A DNA stretch of 64,000 nucleotides, taken from Opitutaceae bacterium (GTDB lineage: Bacteria; Verrucomicrobiota; Verrucomicrobiia; Opitutales; Opitutaceae). Under the pieces are notes generated by a model. That model had not been told where the DNA came from, did no database searches, and saw only the letters and a list, made by a program, of their open reading frames with translations. The position numbers and the translations under genes were made by a program. The stretch spans positions 310,001 through 374,000 of the forward strand of contig JANQRT010000060.1 in assembly GCA_028284385.1 (NCBI GenBank), written 5' to 3'. This document shows, one piece after another, positions 16,538 to 25,509 of this stretch; the first letter of the stretch is position 1, and the number at the start of each line of letters is the position of its first letter.

Positions 16538-19500
16538 TGATATTTCAATTGCCATGATTCTGTAGAACAAATTTCCCATAGTCGAGCAATCGCAGTGAGT
16601 AATTGGCAGCAAGTTTCCATCACCTACGACAGGATCTCCAATATCAATCCACGTGTCGCTGCTGAGATCCGTCTTGTATTGCAATTGGAACAACCACCCA
16701 GGAAGCGATGGGGTTGAAATGATGTGATCTGTTGTATTGATTTTAAAATCAGCTATAGGAAATAAGGGAATTACCGTGAGTAAAGCAGCGTTTGAATAAA
16801 CCGTTCCGTCCGAATTAGATACGACGTTGCGAAACCTCGCTCCTGACATATCATATGTGGCCGAGGAAACTTCTAACGTATTCGTATCCACATTTTTGTA
16901 GGTTTCGTCATTGGACAGATCTATCCAAATATCGGTGCCTACTTCTTGTAGTTGCCAATTATAAATAACGGAAGACTCTCCTGAAACAAGTACTTGCAGC
17001 AAGATTGATGTTCCATGCTTTACTACATTTGAATTGGGATGCTCTATGATAACTGGCAAAACGATTGCTGGATTTACAGTAAGGGTGGCTGGGTTCGATA
17101 TAGCTACGCCTTCCAGATTTATCGCACGGCATCGAAATTCATCGCCAGTCATTCCAAAAGAAGTTGAAGTAATCAACAGCTCGATTGATGTGGTTCCCCT
17201 GAAGAGAGAATCTTCATTTATATCCTCCCAGATTTCGCTTCCGACAATCTTGCGCTGCCAACTTAAATCCGGAGAAGGGTTTCCAGCAACCTCAATTGTG
17301 AAACTTACAATCTGTCCCTCCTTCACAGTGGCAGATGAAGGATGCTTTTGAAAGGTCGGAGTAAGATGCAATATTACTGTAGTCTGACCTTGCCATGTCG
17401 GCGTCGTGAAACCTGCTTTGTTCGCATAATAATAAACGGTAATTGTTGTATCAAAGAATGGATTTCCTGATACTGTCGGAGCATCTCCCAAGAATGTGAT
17501 TTTATTGAGGTTCGTACAACTGCCGAACGCATGGTCTCCAATAGAGTTGACGCTATCAGGAATATAGACAGATTCAAGGCTCGTGCAGCCGCTAAAAGCT
17601 GCGGTTTCAATTGATTCAACGCTGTTAGGGATGGTGATAGAACTGAGACTTGTACAGCCGCTGAACGTCCAAGTTCTTATCGACGTAATACTGTTTGGAA
17701 TACTTATTACAGCAAGACTCGTGCAGTTACTGAATGCTGAGGCACCTAAATAAGTGACGCTACTTGGAATGCTGATAGAGCCAAGACTTGTGCAGCCGTT
17801 AAAGGCATTGAATCCGATGTAAGTAACACTGGTTGGAATAGTAACGGTTTCAAGTCCTATGCAGTCTCCAAACGCAGAGTTGCCAATTGAGGTCACACTT
17901 TCTGGAACGTCGATGGAGACGAGATCAGTGCAACCATAAAAAACTCGGAATCCAAGGGATGTGATGCTGTTCGGAATACTCACAGATGCGAGGCTCGCGC
18001 AATCACTGAATGCAGAGTTTCCTATTGAAGATACTGTACTTGGTATATTAATAGAGCGGAGACTCGTACAGCCCTCAAATGTTCCTAGCCCAATAGAGCT
18101 AATGCTATTAGGAATGTCAAAGGACACAAGACTAGAGCATCCCTTGAATAAATAGTCTCCTAGACTGCTAATTGTATTTGGGATACTTGTGCCAATAAGG
18201 CTCGTGCAGCTACTGAATGCCCCGTCTCCTATCGATGCAACGCTACTTGGAATGTTGATGGATTCAAGGCTCGAACAGCCGCTGAACGAATATCGTCCAA
18301 TCGACGAAACACTATTTGGTATAGTGATAGATTCAAGGCTTGAACAACCGCCAAACACTCCGCTTTCAATTTTGGATATACTGCTTGGGATGTTAAATGA
18401 TTTAAGGCTTGAGCAACCGTTGAATGCCCCGTCTCCAATGTAGGAAACACCATCCACTATATTGACAGAATAAAGGCTAGCACAGCCTTTGAATGCAGAT
18501 CGTCCGATCGAAGTGACGCTACTTGGTATGCTAATAGATCCAAGTTTTAGGCAATCTTTGAAAGACTCAAATCCAATGTTAACCATACCACTAGAAATAT
18601 TTACTGATCCAAGGTTCGTACAACGACGGAAGGCTTGGTCTCCAATGGTAGCGACGCTACTTGGTATGTTAATTGAGCTGAGGCTTGTGCAATTATAGAA
18701 TGCTTCTTTATCAATAGCCGATATTCCATTCGAAACGCTGATTGAGCTAAGATTCGTGCAGTTAAAGAAAGTTTGTTTAGCTATTTTCTTTAGATTGCTT
18801 GGTATATTTATAGAGTTAAGGCTTGTGCAATTGCTGAAAGCCGACTCTCCAATTGAAGTGATATTATCTGGGATGTTGATGGGTCCAAGACTCGAACAGT
18901 GATTGAAAGCCGATATCCCTATAGATGAAATACTATTAGGAATGACTATTGAAACAAGGCTAGTGCAATTTTTAAAAGCCTCTTTGCCTATTGAAGTGAC
19001 ACCATCAGGCAGGCTGAGCGATACCAAGCTTGAACAGTCGATGAACATTTCCTCCTCAATTGAAGTGATGCCAACGGGTATATTAATTGAGGCTAGGCTT
19101 GTACAGCCGCCAAATGTTCCTTCTCCAATTGACGTGACGCCACTTGGAATCTCGATCGAAGTAAGACTCGAGCAACCGTTAAAGGCGTCGTATCCGATAG
19201 AAGTTACATCTTCTGGAATATTAATGGAGGAAAGGCTAAGGCATCCCTTGAAAGCTAAACTACCTATAGAAGAAACACTGCTTGGAATACTGATTGAAAA
19301 AAGACTTGAGCAGCCAATGAACGTCAGATTGCTAATAGAATCTATGCCATTCGGGATGCTGATAGAGGCAAGGCTAGTGCAAAAGCTGAATGCTCCATAA
19401 TCTATGGACGTGACGCTACTTGGTATGCTGATCGAGGTAAGGCTCGAACAGCCTTTAAACGCGTCATATTCAATTGAAGCGACTCCATCAGGTATATTAA

Positions 19501-20152
19501 TGGAAACAAGACTCGTGCAGTTATTAAACGCTTGGTATTCAATTGAAGTAACGCTATTTGGTATGCTGAATGATCCAAGGCTTGAGCAACCTCTGAACAT
19601 CCGGTCTCCAATGGATGATATGTTGCCCGAGATGATGACAGAGGTGAGATTCGAACAGCCTTCGAATATACCATCTTCTAAATAATTCACACTGCTTGGA
19701 ATGCCGATTGACTCAAGGCTCGTGCAGACCTGGAAAGCGCTCCGTCCGATAGAGGCAACGCTACTTGGGATGTTGATGGATTCAAGGCTAGTACATTCGC
19801 TAAATGCCCACCCTCCTATAGTGGTGACACTGTTGGGAATCGAAATACTTGTAATCAAGCTGCATCTCCAGAATGCATGGGCTCCAATAATCTTTACCGG
19901 CTTCCCCACAATTGAATCCGGAATGACCACCGCTCCTGAAAAGTTTGTTGGAAAATCTATGATTACGACGTGATCAGGACTTTCAGTATATGTGAAATTA
20001 CCAAACTGAGCACCATATCCTGCCTGTGTGATGAATCCATAGATCACAAATCCGAGCAATCCATATAGACGACAATCTCTTGAGAGAAGCTTCACGACAA
20101 TGGTGGCAATCCTTACCCTTTTAAATCGAAGACAGTACTTCGCTGATCCCAT
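16526..20152 (-). CDS. Giant secreted BspA-type leucine-rich repeat protein with Ig-like domains
   Basis: A 1208-residue exported protein. A hydrophobic signal (LYGLLGFVIYGFITQAGYGA) follows a long basic N terminus; a GTG start at residue 20 would give a more normal signal peptide. Residues 93-874 are 34 successive 23-residue LRR_5 repeats of the form AFxxCTSLxSIxIPxSVxSIG, and a degenerate 35th follows. Two Ig-like domains come next (about 934-1025 and 1030-1120, with repeated F/YxWQ and FRCRAIN/FRNVVSN motifs). The tail (LQYKTDLSSDTWIDIGDP) is typical of verrucomicrobial surface proteins. LRR_5 proteins often mediate adhesion or binding at the cell surface; the ligand is unknown. The repeat array is uninterrupted, with no frameshift. 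Confidence 0.9.
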   Translation of the reverse strand: MGSAKYCLRFKRVRIATIVVKLLSRDCRLYGLLGFVIYGFITQAGYGAQFGNFTYTESPDHVVIIDFPTNFSGAVVIPDSIVGKPVKIIGAHAFWRCSLITSISIPNSVTTIGGWAFSECTSLESINIPSSVASIGRSAFQVCTSLESIGIPSSVNYLEDGIFEGCSNLTSVIISGNISSIGDRMFRGCSSLGSFSIPNSVTSIEYQAFNNCTSLVSINIPDGVASIEYDAFKGCSSLTSISIPSSVTSIDYGAFSFCTSLASISIPNGIDSISNLTFIGCSSLFSISIPSSVSSIGSLAFKGCLSLSSINIPEDVTSIGYDAFNGCSSLTSIEIPSGVTSIGEGTFGGCTSLASINIPVGITSIEEEMFIDCSSLVSLSLPDGVTSIGKEAFKNCTSLVSIVIPNSISSIGISAFNHCSSLGPINIPDNITSIGESAFSNCTSLNSINIPSNLKKIAKQTFFNCTNLSSISVSNGISAIDKEAFYNCTSLSSINIPSSVATIGDQAFRRCTNLGSVNISSGMVNIGFESFKDCLKLGSISIPSSVTSIGRSAFKGCASLYSVNIVDGVSYIGDGAFNGCSSLKSFNIPSSISKIESGVFGGCSSLESITIPNSVSSIGRYSFSGCSSLESINIPSSVASIGDGAFSSCTSLIGTSIPNTISSLGDYLFKGCSSLVSFDIPNSISSIGLGTFEGCTSLRSINIPSTVSSIGNSAFSDCASLASVSIPNSITSLGFRVFYGCTDLVSIDVPESVTSIGNSAFGDCIGLETVTIPTSVTYIGFNAFNGCTSLGSISIPSSVTYLGASAFSNCTSLAVISIPNSITSIRTWTFSGCTSLSSITIPNSVESIETAAFSGCTSLESVYIPDSVNSIGDHAFGSCTNLNKITFLGDAPTVSGNPFFDTTITVYYYANKAGFTTPTWQGQTTVILHLTPTFQKHPSSATVKEGQIVSFTIEVAGNPSPDLSWQRKIVGSEIWEDINEDSLFRGTTSIELLITSTSFGMTGDEFRCRAINLEGVAISNPATLTVNPAIVLPVIIEHPNSNVVKHGTSILLQVLVSGESSVIYNWQLQEVGTDIWIDLSNDETYKNVDTNTLEVSSATYDMSGARFRNVVSNSDGTVYSNAALLTVIPLFPIADFKINTTDHIISTPSLPGWLFQLQYKTDLSSDTWIDIGDPVVGDGNLLPITHCDCSTMGNLFYRIMAIEISGGK
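17531..19876 (-). repeat. 69-bp tandem repeat array inside the LRR gene
   Basis: Thirty-four in-frame units of 69 bases encode the LRR_5 repeats. The units differ at many positions while keeping the Phe, Cys, Leu and Ile-Pro codons. The array is therefore old enough to have diverged, though several units stay very alike (for example those ending SVASIG) and may exchange sequence. It is coding and not a CRISPR array. Confidence 0.85.
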
Positions 20153-20428
20153 TCTTCACACACTTTTTTGATTCGCTACAGAGGCATCAAATTTCTGAAT
20201 ATGGAAAGTCCAGCACAGAATAGTAGTGTATTCCAGACGAAATTTAAGGGTGCAGATATCGATTCGTGCAGTTGAACTAGCCCTACTGTGGTCAATCGAG
20301 TTTCGAGGGATTCGAAAATGATCATCGCTCGCATTTCATATTCATGATAACGCCTTTCAGTGTTGTTTCCTCAGCTAGGGCTAACTTTTGCGATTTACCA
20401 TTTAGGGCTCTCTCGAAAGTTTCATCTT

Positions 20429-20482
20429 TCCGTGTCTTCCGTGGTTGTTAAGACGATTTTGGAGAACCACGGAAGACACGGA
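20429..20482. repeat. Perfect 18-bp inverted repeat
   Basis: TCCGTGTCTTCCGTGGTT at 20429-20446 is matched exactly by its reverse complement at 20465-20482 around an 18-base loop. The transcript would form a very stable hairpin, but no T-run follows, so it is more likely a mobile-element or REP-like structure than a terminator. Confidence 0.75.
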
Positions 20483-20499
20483 TTATCATGGAAGGGGTT

Positions 20500-20800
20500 C
20501 TAGTCGTCGTTGGGTTGGCCTCTCTGCTCAGTTTCTGCTTCCTGGGTTTCCATTGCTTCTAGGGCGGAGATGATGCGGCAGCCGTAGAGGTTCATCTGGT
20601 CGTTGAGCTTGCCGAGGGCCAAGACGTTGATATTCACGCAGTAATCTCCCCAGTCCTCGAATACGGAAAAGACCACCGGGATTGCGCAAATCAAGTCCAC
20701 GTTTCCATCTATGATCTTGCGGGATTCCGCACAGTGGCGAAGCGTTTCTGGGGCGAGCTTATTTGAGTAATAGCCGATGTCCTTTTTATTGAAACTAGTT
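20500..20800 (-). pseudogene. Possible gene remnant, unidentified
   Basis: The minus-strand frame ending at 20500 has an ATG 66 codons upstream but stays open for about 30 more codons without a start. The extended translation (for example IGYYSNKLAPETLRHCAESR, then DGNVDLICAIPVVFSVFEDW) looks like genuine protein, with a plausible helical and hydrophobic pattern. I do not recognise the family. It may be the 3' end of a gene whose 5' part was lost, since the upstream end runs into a dispersed-repeat piece. A short intact gene cannot be excluded. Confidence 0.35.
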
Positions 20801-20866
20801 TTTGAATACGCTCGCTGGGTTTTTGATTAGTAAATCCAACTGGCAAATATGAGGAGGGAAAATTGA

Positions 20867-20894
20867 TTTATGATCACTGACCCCTTTAGCTACC
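20867..20894 (+). repeat. Short dispersed motif
   Basis: TTTATGATCACTGACCCCTT followed by tagctacc matches the motif family end (TGAACACTGACCyCTT). It lies 40 bases right of a piece of the larger dispersed repeat, the same arrangement as in copy C. Confidence 0.45.
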
Positions 20895-20992
20895 TATTGA
20901 CTTTGCTGTACCTTTTGTTGAGAGGATGTTTTGTCGCTTGAAGGTAGAAGTTTCTTGGAAATCGGAATCGGGTTGGGAGCGTTGAACTGGAT

Positions 20993-21649
20993 ATGCGTTT
21001 ATTTAAAAGTAGCTTTTTCTTGATGGTGGGGGCTTTGGGAATTTCGGCCTGCTCTGCTGCGTCTGAGGCAAAAAAGGTCAGCGAATTTGATCCGAAACGG
21101 GATGCCTTGGGTTTTTCGCGAGCCTATTTCGCTTCAGGATGTTTCTGGTGTGTAGAGGCGGTATTCGAGAGCGTGAACGGAGTTAGGGAGGTTATCTCGG
21201 GGTATTCAGGTGGGCATTCGGAGAATCCCACTTACCAATCGACGAATACGGGGAGAACGGGGCATGCGGAAGCAGTGGAGATTTTCTACGATCCAGATGT
21301 TGTGAGCTTTTCTCAGCTGGTTGATGCCTATTTTGGCTCGATGGACCCGACGCAAGTGAACGGTCAGGGGCCGGACCGAGGTTCGCAGTACCGCTCGATC
21401 GCTTTCTATCAGAACGATGAGGAGAAACGGATAATCGAGAATGCGATAGAGCGACTGAATCGAGAGGTGTACAATGGCAAGATAGCCGTGGAGGTGAAGC
21501 CCTTCGAAAAGTTCTGGTTGGCGGAGGCCTATCACCAGAATTACGAACGATTAAATCCAAATAGTGGATACATTCGAAATGTCTCCATCCCCCGCTTAAA
21601 CCGATTCCAAGAGAAGTTCCCCGAATTGCTGAAAAAAGAAGGTCATTGA
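20993..21649 (+). CDS. msrA: Lipoprotein peptide-methionine (S)-S-oxide reductase
   Basis: MsrA reduces methionine-S-sulfoxide in oxidised proteins. The 218-residue chain begins with a lipoprotein signal whose lipobox ends at Cys20 (GISAC), so the enzyme should be anchored in the envelope and repair periplasmic proteins. The catalytic GCFWC motif is complete with nucleophile Cys50, and the substrate-binding GYSGGHSENPTY, TGHAEAV and GPDRGSQYRS motifs follow. There is no fused MsrB domain. It seems to be a single-gene unit. Confidence 0.94.
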   Translation: MRLFKSSFFLMVGALGISACSAASEAKKVSEFDPKRDALGFSRAYFASGCFWCVEAVFESVNGVREVISGYSGGHSENPTYQSTNTGRTGHAEAVEIFYDPDVVSFSQLVDAYFGSMDPTQVNGQGPDRGSQYRSIAFYQNDEEKRIIENAIERLNREVYNGKIAVEVKPFEKFWLAEAYHQNYERLNPNSGYIRNVSIPRLNRFQEKFPELLKKEGH

Positions 21650-22051
21650 AAATCTTCCGGTCGTGGACTTTTTCTCCGAACGGTTTCTAGATTGTGAGTT
21701 CTTGCTCCTAGGTGAGCATGGCGGCCTTCGGAAAGCTAGCAGGCGTAGCTGGCTACGGATCGGTTGGATTGGCTGAAGAAGGTGCCGTGCTTCGTAAAAT
21801 GAAAATCAGCGTAGTTTTTAGCCGTCTGCTGATTACAGAAATAGCGTGTGTTCGGGTTCGTACCGCTCTATCGGCCATTGCGAAGTAGGGTGAGGAGAGA
21901 CACTGAAGTTAGGTCATGCTTCTCCTTCTTGCGGAGCTTCAACAAGGGCTCACCGACTGGGCGATCACAGCGATGGTGCCCGAAGTATGATCTTCCTGCT
22001 TTAATATTGTTCGTAGAGACTTCTCGGTGACTTGCACGAACGCGAATCGCC
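21650..22051. other. Intergenic region, nothing recognised
   Basis: About 400 bases between msrA and the beta-helix protein gene. Small open frames on both strands have no ribosome-binding site and no recognisable product. I see no repeat copy, RNA gene or strong hairpin. Confidence 0.4.
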
Positions 22052-23629
22052 ATGAAACTGACCGCTTTTTTTGCCTTATTGAATTTAGCAGGACTTGCTT
22101 CCCTTGCCGCTGGTTTGGATCGTTTCAATCCCGTCACCGATGCCGATGACTACCCTAGAGGTATCCAGGTCTCAGAAAACTATCGAGTTTTCGTCAAACC
22201 CGCGAAAGACGCTTCCGCATGGGATTCAATTGTCCACTCCACCGCTACATACAAGCTCTGGCCGGACTACCTCGATCCGCAGTACCTTCCTCAGAAGCAC
22301 AGCCAGACTGCGGTGCACATTGCGCAAGTCGACAGCGACGAGCGTGTACGCGTTCGCGTCGAACTTATCGATGGCCGATCCATAGAGAAACTCCGCCTCA
22401 AACCGACAAGGCTGAGCGAACTCGCCGAGACGCAACGCTCCGGTTCGTCTTGGATCGAATTCGAGGTCGATCCCTACAAATTTACCCGAAGCATATTAGT
22501 CGAAATCAATGCCCCCGATCGTGACACCGATACCCTGCAGGACGGTTTGATGTTCTTTCTTAATCCGCCCTCGAGAATTCCCGAAGGCAACACCCTCGTG
22601 CTTCCGGCCGGAGTCGTCGATGAATCTTCTCCGTATTTAGATGACCTAAACCGATTGTTGATCACCGAAGAAAGTCCTTACGACGCGCTCTACATTCCGC
22701 AAAACACCATCATCGATGGGCGGATCGATATCAGAAAATCGGGCTTTCGCGTCTTCGGTCGAGGAATGATCATCGGCTCGCGTTGGCCTTTTGTTAAAGC
22801 CCATCCCAACTGGCGTGAGGGCTACCCATCTTGGATCAGTCCCGATGGCGAAATCGTGAAGCCGCTTCTCAACTACAAAGCGAATGCTCCAGAAAATGGA
22901 TACTCGGGTCATTTCGAAGGTGTCCTCGTCGCTCACCCCTACCATTTTTGCGTAGGTTCCGCGGAGATGAACGAGAATCTGAAAACCTTCGGCTGGCGCT
23001 TCTCTAGCGACGGCATTCACGGAGGGCACAAGCGGGGCTCCTTCATGCGTGTCAATGACGACGCCACTTACGCCGATAAAGGTTCGATCGAAGACTGCGT
23101 TTACTGGGGCATGGTCAACGGTGCTTGCTTTCAGCTAGGCTGGGGCGGCAGCAGCGATAGAGATACTCCCGTTTATGTGCGTCGCTGCGACGTCTTGAGA
23201 GGCGAGTGGGACAATCTTCCCAATCCAGGCGCAGATGGCGTGGGCTCTCCCGCGCAATATACGAAACGCCCCGAGGGCCCCAATCAGGCAGCCAACCGCG
23301 CGGTATTCGCAGGCACTTTCCGCGGTGCCGAAGAACTGTATGTAAAACACAAATACTTTGAAGACATCCGGGTGGATGCCCAGGTAAACCGACTCTTCTA
23401 TTTCGGTTCCCGCAGCAGGGAAGTCAGCTACGAAGACTTCCTCCTCAAAGACATCTGGTTCGAGAAAGCGCCTGAATACGCAGGCGGGATTTCCAATGTT
23501 TTAAGCGGCAAGATCACCGTGAGAGATTTTGTATTTGATAACGTGGTAATCGAAGGGAAAAAAGCCGAGTCGCTCTCCGACTTCGAACCGCTCGAAAAGC
23601 AAAACCTCGAAAACATACTTTTCAAGTAA
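22052..23629 (+). CDS. Secreted right-handed beta-helix protein (polysaccharidase-like)
   Basis: A 525-residue protein with a signal peptide (MKLTAFFALLNLAGLASLAAG). After an N-terminal beta-sandwich-like part it has IPQNTIIDGRIDI and FRVFGRGMIIGSRW. These resemble the start of the parallel beta-helix of GH28 and GH49 glycosidases (NVYIPAGAVVDG and GRGVISG types). FSSDGIHGGHKRGSFMRVND corresponds to the turn where catalytic aspartates sit in that group, and a cysteine-rich coil follows (IEDCVYWGMVNGACFQLGW). A polysaccharide hydrolase or lyase role fits, but the exact family and catalytic residues are not fixed by eye. No sugar transporter adjoins it. Confidence 0.68.
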   Translation: MKLTAFFALLNLAGLASLAAGLDRFNPVTDADDYPRGIQVSENYRVFVKPAKDASAWDSIVHSTATYKLWPDYLDPQYLPQKHSQTAVHIAQVDSDERVRVRVELIDGRSIEKLRLKPTRLSELAETQRSGSSWIEFEVDPYKFTRSILVEINAPDRDTDTLQDGLMFFLNPPSRIPEGNTLVLPAGVVDESSPYLDDLNRLLITEESPYDALYIPQNTIIDGRIDIRKSGFRVFGRGMIIGSRWPFVKAHPNWREGYPSWISPDGEIVKPLLNYKANAPENGYSGHFEGVLVAHPYHFCVGSAEMNENLKTFGWRFSSDGIHGGHKRGSFMRVNDDATYADKGSIEDCVYWGMVNGACFQLGWGGSSDRDTPVYVRRCDVLRGEWDNLPNPGADGVGSPAQYTKRPEGPNQAANRAVFAGTFRGAEELYVKHKYFEDIRVDAQVNRLFYFGSRSREVSYEDFLLKDIWFEKAPEYAGGISNVLSGKITVRDFVFDNVVIEGKKAESLSDFEPLEKQNLENILFK

Positions 23630-23798
23630 GCGATTGTATGATCGGTTACTTAGGTGCGTTGAATCGCGCAGAGCTAGTGCGGTAGCTCCAAGTTGTTGCT
23701 TCTGCCTCGATCGCTTTTCGTATTCAATAATTTATGACTTTTAGAGTGCGACTGCCAGGGTGTCGCATTTCTGGATTTCTCAAGCGGATTTGTGGAAA

Positions 23799-23831
23799 TT
23801 TGAAAATTGATTCCTGACCCCGATTGACCCC
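23799..23831 (+). repeat. Short dispersed motif
   Basis: TTTGAAAATTGATTCCTGAC followed by cccgattgacccc is a longer variant of the TTGAACATTGACCCC motif, with GACCCC present twice. A weaker relative (TTTAAACATTGATTCC) lies at 6679-6694 after the RND permease gene. Confidence 0.5.
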
Positions 23832-23864
23832 ATCCCAAATTATGAGGTCATTTAGAAAACTGAG

Positions 23865-24077
23865 ATCTGAACACTGACCTCTTCTTCAACTCCCTATGAT
23901 TTTTTGAGAGTTTCTCTGCAAACTCAGAGGGGAAAATTTCGCCTCAAGCCGTGTCGCTTTATCCAGCTCCTTCGCAAGACATGTTTTTTGAATGACAATC
24001 GAAGCTAGTATGAGAGGTGTCCTCTTGAGTCTTCATGAAACTGAAAACTGAACGTTTGCCCCTTCAGTTGCCTTCCC
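23865..24077 (+). repeat. Degraded dispersed repeat bounded by two short motifs
   Basis: The left edge is ATCTGAACACTGACCTCTTC at 23865-23884 and the right edge AACTGAACGTTTGCCCCTTC at 24047-24066. Both match the short motif in the same orientation. Inside, ttcgcaagacatgttttttgaatgac resembles the cgcaaggcatgtttcctaggtgaaaat of copy A. Confidence 0.4.
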
Positions 24078-24544
24078 GCTGAAAGTCTGCATACGTGGAC
24101 CCAATTAGGAACCGAGAGAAATTGAACAGATGAGTTATTTTAGCTCAATTCTCTACATGTTTGTGCGACAAAAGTGCATGCTTGATTCCCCGAAATTGCC
24201 GAAACGCAACCTATTCTATTTCACACATTACTACGGGACTCTTGAAATTTCATCACAGTTTCATCCGCTCGACGACGAGGGCATCCTCTCAATTTTCGGC
24301 GGTAAGCTAGTCAAGGTCTAGGCTAGAGTGTGACATCCATCCTCAAAAGCCCCACAACCAATGCAAGCTTCCCCCTAGAGCTTGACGCAGGCCACCCCGG
24401 AAAGGCACTTGCATCCCCTTAGCAATCGTAAGTACTTTCTCGGAATTTGCCATTGACGATTGCTTTCAACCCAACTCAAGTTAATGGCTATTTTCACTGG
24501 CTGCCTCTCCTCTTCACTCCAAATCAGCTCTTTTCCAATCAGAC

Positions 24545-25069
24545 ATGGCCCCAAGCACATCAACCCGTTATGATCCTGTTGAATGGGCTACTTTGGAAAT
24601 ATTGCCGTCATTCATCTATGTCATTGCAGCGATTATGGGAGCCTATTTCGTCCACAAATTGGAGGGACATACCCCCAGAAGCAACAACAGCCAGAATCGC
24701 AGTTCTATTTTTTCGCATTTCAGGGATCGAATGGTTCTGATCATGCTTAACGCTCCTTATGCAGCCTTTTCTCTGAGCCTGATTTTCGCTTCCGATCCGT
24801 TTAACCTTGATACAGGCGGGTCGATAAAAAATAAGCTATTGTGGGCATGCGTAATCGCCATCGTAATGTTCGCGGGAATGAGAGTCGCAATTGAGTACGA
24901 TAAACTTCAAAAACAAATGAATATCAGCTCGCAGCCGAGAAGTTACACAGAAGAAGAAATCGATGTTTTGACGAACCATTCCCGTTCTATTAGTGAAAGT
25001 AGTGTTCTTGAAGGTATTGGTCTTATCGTTGCAGCGGCTTTTATTTCATGGATTTTTTGGCAATCCTAA
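24545..25069 (+). CDS. Small membrane protein of a three-gene module
   Basis: A 174-residue protein with about four hydrophobic helices (ILPSFIYVIAAIMGAYFV, MVLIMLNAPYAAFSLSLIFA, LLWACVIAIVMFAGM, and GIGLIVAAAFISWIFW at the C terminus). A polar cytosolic or periplasmic segment (RSYTEEEIDVLTNHSRSISE) lies before the last helix. I do not recognise the family. The next gene starts 11 bases after its stop, and the one after overlaps, so the three are almost certainly one operon. It may form a membrane platform for the large third protein; this is inference. Confidence 0.7.
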   Translation: MAPSTSTRYDPVEWATLEILPSFIYVIAAIMGAYFVHKLEGHTPRSNNSQNRSSIFSHFRDRMVLIMLNAPYAAFSLSLIFASDPFNLDTGGSIKNKLLWACVIAIVMFAGMRVAIEYDKLQKQMNISSQPRSYTEEEIDVLTNHSRSISESSVLEGIGLIVAAAFISWIFWQS

Positions 25070-25080
25070 GAGAAATATCA

Positions 25081-25509
25081 ATGAAGACGATTATCCGGTC
25101 CATCAAATCTTCTCTGCCTTTGCTGCTTGCCGTTATTATAGCCACCTTTCTTCTAGCGGAATCGGTGCCTTTTGGCCTGAAAGCAGGCATTTGGGTTATC
25201 GCCGCGACGCATTTCACACTCTGTTTCTGGTTTCACAGACGAAACGAACAAGAAGCGATTTCCCTTACCGAAACTCCTGCCAGAAGTGCCGGAGGTGCTT
25301 TGCATCCTCAACAACCCCAATCCAACACTCGTAGAGAGCTCTCCCCCGATTCAAAGGGCATCCTAGACACAGCGTGGGCATTGAATCGTAGTCCATCAGC
25401 TGAAATTTTCGGTTCCGGCAAAGGAGCTCAAGATTGGCGAGTGTTCTCTGCAGAGAATTCAAATGAGCCATGCTCAGCGAAATCAAGTACCACGACTACA
25501 TCTGCGTAA
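25081..25509 (+). CDS. Small membrane protein with polar tail, second gene of the module
   Basis: From the ATG at 25081 the protein has 142 residues. Two hydrophobic helices (LPLLLAVIIATFLLA and AGIWVIAATHFTLCFWF) are followed by a polar, low-complexity tail. An in-frame ATG at 25048 would overlap the upstream gene and add 11 residues. The tail contains SPSAEIFGSGKG, which echoes PLSANVFGSGDS near the N terminus of the next protein; this may be chance or a shared short motif. No family is recognised. Its 3' end overlaps the next gene by 40 bases. Confidence 0.6.
   Translation: MKTIIRSIKSSLPLLLAVIIATFLLAESVPFGLKAGIWVIAATHFTLCFWFHRRNEQEAISLTETPARSAGGALHPQQPQSNTRRELSPDSKGILDTAWALNRSPSAEIFGSGKGAQDWRVFSAENSNEPCSAKSSTTTTSA

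Larger units (their letters stand above)
20153..20992. other. Intergenic region with inverted repeat, ORF remnant and repeat pieces
   Basis: These 840 bases separate the LRR gene from msrA. They contain the perfect inverted repeat at 20429-20482, a minus-strand ORF remnant at 20500-20800, a piece of the dispersed repeat around 20795-20830 (gtttttgaatacgctcgctgg) and the short motif at 20867-20894. The mixture suggests a graveyard of past insertions. Confidence 0.45.
23630..24544. other. Long intergenic region with several short motifs
   Basis: About 900 bases with no supported gene. Three copies of the short motif lie at 23799-23831, 23865-23894 and 24047-24077. Between the last two, cagctccttcgcaagacatgttttttgaatgac (around 23965-23997) resembles the hairpin block of the dispersed repeat, so 23865-24077 is probably a degraded copy. 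A 63-codon frame at 24130-24321 has no support. The last 220 bases probably contain the promoter of the membrane-protein operon. Confidence 0.45.

Noticed and set aside
17531..19876. Regular repeats that could suggest a CRISPR array
   Set aside because: The period is 69 bases, the units are in frame and encode LRR_5 repeats, there are no constant repeats with variable spacers, and no cas genes are near.
24130..24321. 63-codon frame before the membrane-protein operon
   Set aside because: There is no ribosome-binding site, no recognised pattern, and it lies among repeat remnants.
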